Positions 59,601 to 64,000 of a stretch of DNA of 64,000 bases are shown one piece after another. Every line of letters begins with the position of its first letter. The stretch's first letter is position 1. Origin of the DNA: Zonotrichia leucophrys gambelii (Eukaryota; Chordata; Aves; Passeriformes; Passerellidae); NCBI RefSeq assembly GCF_028769735.1, contig NC_088171.1, forward strand, positions 94,731,412 to 94,795,411, read 5' to 3'. The notes beneath the pieces were generated by a model. The model was given only the letters and a program-made list of their open reading frames with translations, had not been told where the DNA came from and searched no databases. The position numbers were made by a program, and so were the translations under genes.

Positions 59601-61155
59601 TGGAGCCTGAAGGTCAGCAAACACTGCTCTAAAGGAAAAAAAGAACCTGCTAGAAAAAAGAGAAAAAAGAAAGTAATAGAGAGAAGTAGAGAACCAGCAA
59701 GGCTGACAGCTCCAGATACATCCTGAAAACAAATTTTTAGGGCAACTATAATGAAAGATTTAGAGTCTAAGTATATATGCATATACTCATATAAAACATA
59801 AAAAGTGCCAAGTGGTAGTTCAAGTCCTTCCCTGATGTTTAGGATGTGAGGTTTCATAAACTCATATTATCAAGGCTATTGCCCAGACATCCAAAGGATA
59901 GTTTGGTGCCTGTGTGTTGCTCACAGTGGGACGCTGATCTGGGGAGGCCACTGTGCCAGGTGTCCCTGCATTCTCAGGGAGGACACAGTGATCCCACATG
60001 GTTCCACAGGGCCATGCTGCACAAGGCACCCATGGGAACACCTTGGGCAGCCCTCCAGGCCTTGCTCAGGTGTTTGAAATGAGGCTGATGGCACATTTGA
60101 GGTCAAGAAGAAGCTTACCTTTGGACCATGGGGGCAAAACCTGGAGTTGCATCTCTGTGGCTTCAGCAACCCAAGTGGCTGCTGCCAGGTAGGGGTCTCA
60201 AATCCCTACTTTTGTTTTAGAGGATCCACTTTCTTGCAAATCTAAACGGCATTTTTATGATTATTTCCAGTTGTTACATGATTCTTATTATAGTTCAGCA
60301 CTGACGTCAGCAATAAACAATAATAGGATTGTGAACTATTGCTCTTTCTAATAAAATTATGTTTCTTCTCTGTATTATAAATCTAATAGCTATTACATCA
60401 GTACCCATAAATATATATCATTGCTTACCTTTTTAATATATACAGGGCATTGCATGCCCCAACAGAAAATAATCAGATTTTTTTTTATAAGTTAGCCACA
60501 GCCATTATTAGATCATGAATGCCTAATAAGTAGAAGATATAATTAATGGACACTTTCCATATCATTTCTCCTTTTGAAGGAGGAGAAAGAGGTGGCTTTT
60601 ACCTGCTTTTCTTACCAATCTTGAGCTGCTGCATCTATCCTCTGTGTTTCTCCACACTTTTCTTTATGATTTCTTTCCCTTCCTTGTTTGAGGCTAAATG
60701 CTGGTAAAAGAGTACCGCACAAGGCAGTGCAATTTCTCCGGTGCAGTGCTATCAAAACCTCTCTCTTCCTTTAGAAAGAGCCAAGAAATAGCCTTTTCCT
60801 CCACTGTTTGATGCCAACGCACATATTTGCTATCTGTGGCCAAGCATCCGGACTGCCTTGCTCTCTATGGGGGATGCCCCCTTTTTCAGTTCCCCCATTT
60901 TTTTGGGATACCTGCCTTGTCCATGCCCTCTCAGATGGCCAAACCCCCTGATGCCCTTCCTAGGCCTCTGGTGTGTGAGTGCCCGAAGGCTCATGTCCCA
61001 GGCAGGGTGACCAGCCCAGCCATTTCCCAAACCCCCATCCTGGTATCCCTCTGTGGGCCCATGGAACCTTTCTGGAGAGGACGTGCCTGGCAGCACCCCG
61101 GGGCAGCCCACGACATGGACACGGCTGTGATCTATGGAAACGTGTGCAGGATCTG
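56648..61155. other. intergenic, nothing recognised
   Basis: AT-rich with a (CA)n tract at 59169-59191. The pyrimidine-rich motif acccctcccc is repeated at 57880 and 57909. From about 60800 the sequence becomes GC-richer. No gene is recognised. Confidence 0.5.
59169..59191. repeat. (CA)n microsatellite
   Basis: Eleven uninterrupted CA units. Confidence 0.95.
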
Positions 61156-61163
61156 TATAAATA
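61156..61163 (+). promoter_or_regulatory. TATA-like element TATAAATA
   Basis: TATAAATA follows a moderately GC-rich 300 bases (60850-61150) that contain several CpGs. It is followed by a pyrimidine-rich (CCT)n stretch. The layout is compatible with a TATA promoter firing rightwards, towards the candidate exon at 62319, but no transcript evidence is available. Confidence 0.2.
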
Positions 61164-61171
61164 CGGCAGAT

Positions 61172-61230
61172 TCCCCCCTCCACCCCCTCCTCCTCCTCCT
61201 GCTCCTCCTCCTCCTCCTCTCCTCTCTCTC
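61172..61230. repeat. (CCT)n-rich polypyrimidine tract
   Basis: C-rich sequence passing into CCT/CTC triplets. The poly-Pro, poly-Leu and poly-Gly frames across it are artefacts of the repeat. Confidence 0.9.
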
Positions 61231-62318
61231 AGCACTGATTAATGTGTTGAATGAAACCTTTAAATGTTTGATTTCAAAGCAGAGGGATTTTTTCCACCTA
61301 TCTGTAAAGAAGGAAAAAAAAAATCCATGATCATGTGGGAAATGTTGATTTTAATGGAAAAATTGCATTGTGCTGACTTTCATAGAGTAGAAAATCCACA
61401 GAGTGAGACTTCAGGCTTGGCACCTGCTCCAAAACCTTCCTGATGAAGCAAAGGTTGTCTTCATTAAGAGCATTAATATTCATGCAGCATGGTAATTTTG
61501 ACACAGAAAAGGTCTCTGTAACCTTTTCTTGTGTGAGAATTTTTTACTTCTCAAGGAAATTACAGTCCAGCAATGACTTAATTAATGCTGGGTTTCTTCA
61601 GCGGATTTTGAAGAGCTGTCAGTTTGGGCTTGCAGTAGCTGTCAGGCAGGGAGAGGGCTCTGGCTAGGTAGATTGAAGGGAAGGAGGGAAGACACCCGAG
61701 CCCCCAGCACAGATCTTTGTGGTTGGGGTGGAGTAATAGGGGGGAGGTTGGGGGTGCACACACCTCCCACATTAGTTTTAATTTACCAACCTGCTTTCCC
61801 CACTGCTGGGTCATATATTACTGGTTTAAAGGACACAACTTGAGTAAGTACTTCATTTCATACTCAGCTTATTTGTTATTTGTATCATTTTTACTATTGT
61901 TTTATAAAATTCATCATGCTCTCCTCCTCCTCTGGAAGTTCTCAGGAGAAGCCCCCTTTGGATATTGCACAGCCACTGTTGCAAGTGCAGGGAAGAAAGA
62001 GAGAAGCCTCCTTCTGCTTTTAACAAAATATTTATATATGTGCATATACATACGTAATCAGATAAAAATACTCTAAAGAAATGAGATGTGCTGCCAAAGA
62101 GGAGCAGCGGCAAGCGGTATTTTTTTTTTTAAATCAAAGTTTACATTCTTCCCCAGTGATGTCAGTCATGTTTGCAGACAGGGCATTTCGCACAGAGGAG
62201 AAGGAGGGAGCTTCTGCTTTCTCCTTCTTTTCCTTCGTTTGAATTTTTTGAGTATGTTTTCCAGACACCCTTTTAGGATCTCTCTTTCTCTGACGCTGTT
62301 TTGTTTTTCTTCTTCCAG
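61231..62318. other. intergenic, nothing recognised
   Basis: Non-coding sequence, GC-moderate, with a G-rich patch near 61720-61760 and a T run at 62120-62131. It ends in a long pyrimidine tract before the candidate exon. Confidence 0.5.
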
Positions 62319-62560
62319 ATCGCTCTGATGTGTCCTGTCAGCTTTCCCAGATCCAGGACTTCTCTCAGTGCAGTACTTTTCTGCCTCCAGTCCCCTCTGC
62401 TCATCCCTCTCTGCCCCAGCACAGAGCACCACCAGGGAGCTGCACCACAGCCTCTCCTCCCACTGAACAAGATGCAGGGGACTTCAGCAGCAAGACCTTG
62501 AAGGCAAATGCAACTCAACACTCCAGCTGCAAATCCCCCTCCACCCTCAAAGACCTTTGA
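62319..62560 (+). other. candidate terminal exon with 79-codon open frame
   Basis: A polypyrimidine tract with acceptor (gttttgtttttcttcttccag) ends at 62318. After it one frame stays open for 79 codons to a TGA at 62558-62560. The product is Ser/Pro/Thr/Gln-rich (it begins RSDVSCQLSQIQDFSQCS and ends KSPSTLKDL) and, unlike the surrounding frames, is not a low-complexity translation. A second frame is open to about 62501. I recognise no family, and nothing seen links it to a named neighbour. It could be the last exon of an unannotated gene, a non-coding RNA exon, or chance. Confidence 0.25.
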
Positions 62561-64000
62561 GAAGAAATTGAAGCTTTGCTTCTGTACCAAAACCATTCAA
62601 AATAATCCTGCTTTCTTTGGTAGTCATATTCAAAGTATGTTTCTTTCACCTGGAAATTAGGGGTCCTAAGGCAAGGCTCTCTTAGTTTTCAAAATTTGTA
62701 CGAAAGACCCTCCCTCCCAGTGCCAGGAAATGCAAGGGATTTTTGATTATTCTGTAGTCTAAATGAGGCAGCAGTGTTAGGCCAGCACTTTGTTTAAAGG
62801 TGATGCAGAAGGCTAAAATGAACATTTAAATAACGACCTTGAAGTATGAACATTTTGAATATTTTAAGAAGGGTGACTGCATATGACATTCATTTCAGCC
62901 AGCTGTAGCCCTTTATTTTTTATTTCTTGTGTTGTCAGAAGTGAAATTCAGAAATGAAATCCCAGTGATGTGCTGGTCCAAATTTCTGTTTCAGATGTCG
63001 GCACCTTGCAACCCAAAGGCAAGCTGCAAAGTAAGGGAAACCAAGGCTAATGGCACAATGATGTGCTGATTGAAGTGTGTAACAAATCTGAAGGACATTT
63101 TGCTGGAAAATATACATTATACTATGTGTGCATGTGGGTAAGTATATAGGTATTTTTAAATAACTTGCACATTCTCCTCCATTCATTTTACCTCTTTTTC
63201 AGCCACTGATCATTTGCTGTGGACAGTCCTAGCATGCAGGACTAACGGGGCTGCAAACCAGAAGAAACTGATACCTGAAGAAAAGCCCAAAGAAAGTGAG
63301 CAAGAAAAGGAAAACCCTACGTGTTCTGTGGCCACCTAGACTCTAAATCTCTAAAGAGTTCTTCACTGCTCCTCAACAATGCTAAAAAGCAAGATGCTGG
63401 TGAAATATAACTGGTTTGGGCAAAAAATTGAGCATTATACGTTGGGTAAAGGGATTGGATGGTCAATAGGGTGGAGAGAGTACCAGAGTGCCAGTCAGGG
63501 TTTGGTCTCTTTCTAGGTTTTGGCCTCTTTCGGGGGTTGCTTTCATTAGACACCACCTTCCTCCACCCTGCCTGCCTGGTGCTGTCTGGAAGCGCTCAGC
63601 TGCCTCACCTGGGCTGATCCACTTGTTTCAGAGGTTATACCTACTTATTCTCTCTGTTGGTTCACCTTTTAATATAGTAATAATTCACATGTTTTGCCAA
63701 GTACGAATCTGCATTTTTCCTAAGGATGATCTCACAACACTGGAGTCCAAGTGAAGAGATGGCAGCGGCCAAGGGGACTAGGATCAACTGCTGAAAATGT
63801 CTCAAATGAAAAACATATCTAGTCCCATTCACACCCAAATTGAGACTGCTTCAAATTTCTGATTCCTCACCAAAAGCCACGCACCTCCGGAAGGATCCTT
63901 CTTTTGCTGGAGAGCAATGGTTTCTTGCTCTCCAATGTGGTTTCATTCTGCATAATAATAATTATTCAGTAATAAACCATTTGATCCCGTGCAGCATCCA
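62561..64000. other. intergenic, nothing recognised to window end
   Basis: AT-rich, CpG-poor sequence without a recognisable exon or repeat. The human neighbour on this side is ZNF407, convergent with PTGR3. I see no zinc-finger coding sequence on the minus strand here, so that gene, if present, begins further right. Confidence 0.5.

Noticed and set aside
1..64000. CRISPR arrays, phage, insertion sequences, operons, rRNA and endogenous retrovirus genes
   Set aside because: None seen. The sequence is vertebrate nuclear DNA, and no regularly spaced identical repeats with unique spacers or retroviral gag/pol motifs were found by reading.

Overview
This is a stretch of vertebrate nuclear DNA, most likely from a bird. 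It holds a spliced GT-AG gene, CpG-island promoters, CpG-poor AT-rich intergenic sequence and several CR1 LINE fragments ending in the avian-type 3' terminus (a degenerate ATTCTATG/ATTCTGTG tail). There are no operons, phage genes, CRISPR arrays or other prokaryotic features. The only gene I can name is PTGR3 (synonym ZADH2), a peroxisomal zinc-binding-alcohol-dehydrogenase-domain prostaglandin reductase, on the + strand.

Layout. Positions 1-1560 are upstream flank with poly-T and CA tracts. A CpG island (about 1560-3450) carries the PTGR3 promoter and coding exon 1 (2383-2684). One 5.8-kb intron (2685-8499) follows and contains a second, separate CpG island (about 6420-7140). Coding exon 2 (8500-9424) encodes three quarters of the protein and ends in a perfect PTS1 signal, SKL. 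Poly(A) signals lie at 9550 and 10258. The spliced model is 408 residues. From the internal MSYSRQF methionine onward it has 363 residues, the same length I recall for the human protein over that part.

From about 10.3 kb to 64 kb I see no recognised protein-coding gene. This part holds four CR1 fragments (one of about 1.5 kb with reverse-transcriptase-region remnants, plus a divergent pair at 25.8-26.6 kb), microsatellites, recent tandem duplications (91 bp at 35.9 kb, 40 bp at 51.3 kb), an old degenerate array of about 65-bp units at 12.2-12.6 kb, two perfect hairpins, and AT-rich patches dense in homeodomain/POU-like motifs that could be conserved regulatory DNA. In human, PTGR3 sits head-to-head with TSHZ1 and has a gene desert on its 3' side. 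If that order holds here, TSHZ1 lies to the left on the minus strand just outside the window, and the 3' desert could house its enhancers. I could not find the TSHZ1 first coding exon inside the window.

No exotic multi-gene system is visible. The best leads are exon-like modules at 56509-56647 and 62319-62560, an intronic CpG island with strong splice donors on both strands, an isolated CpG-rich islet at 32.6 kb, and a basic, acid-free 44-residue PTGR3 leader that raises possible dual mitochondrial/peroxisomal targeting.
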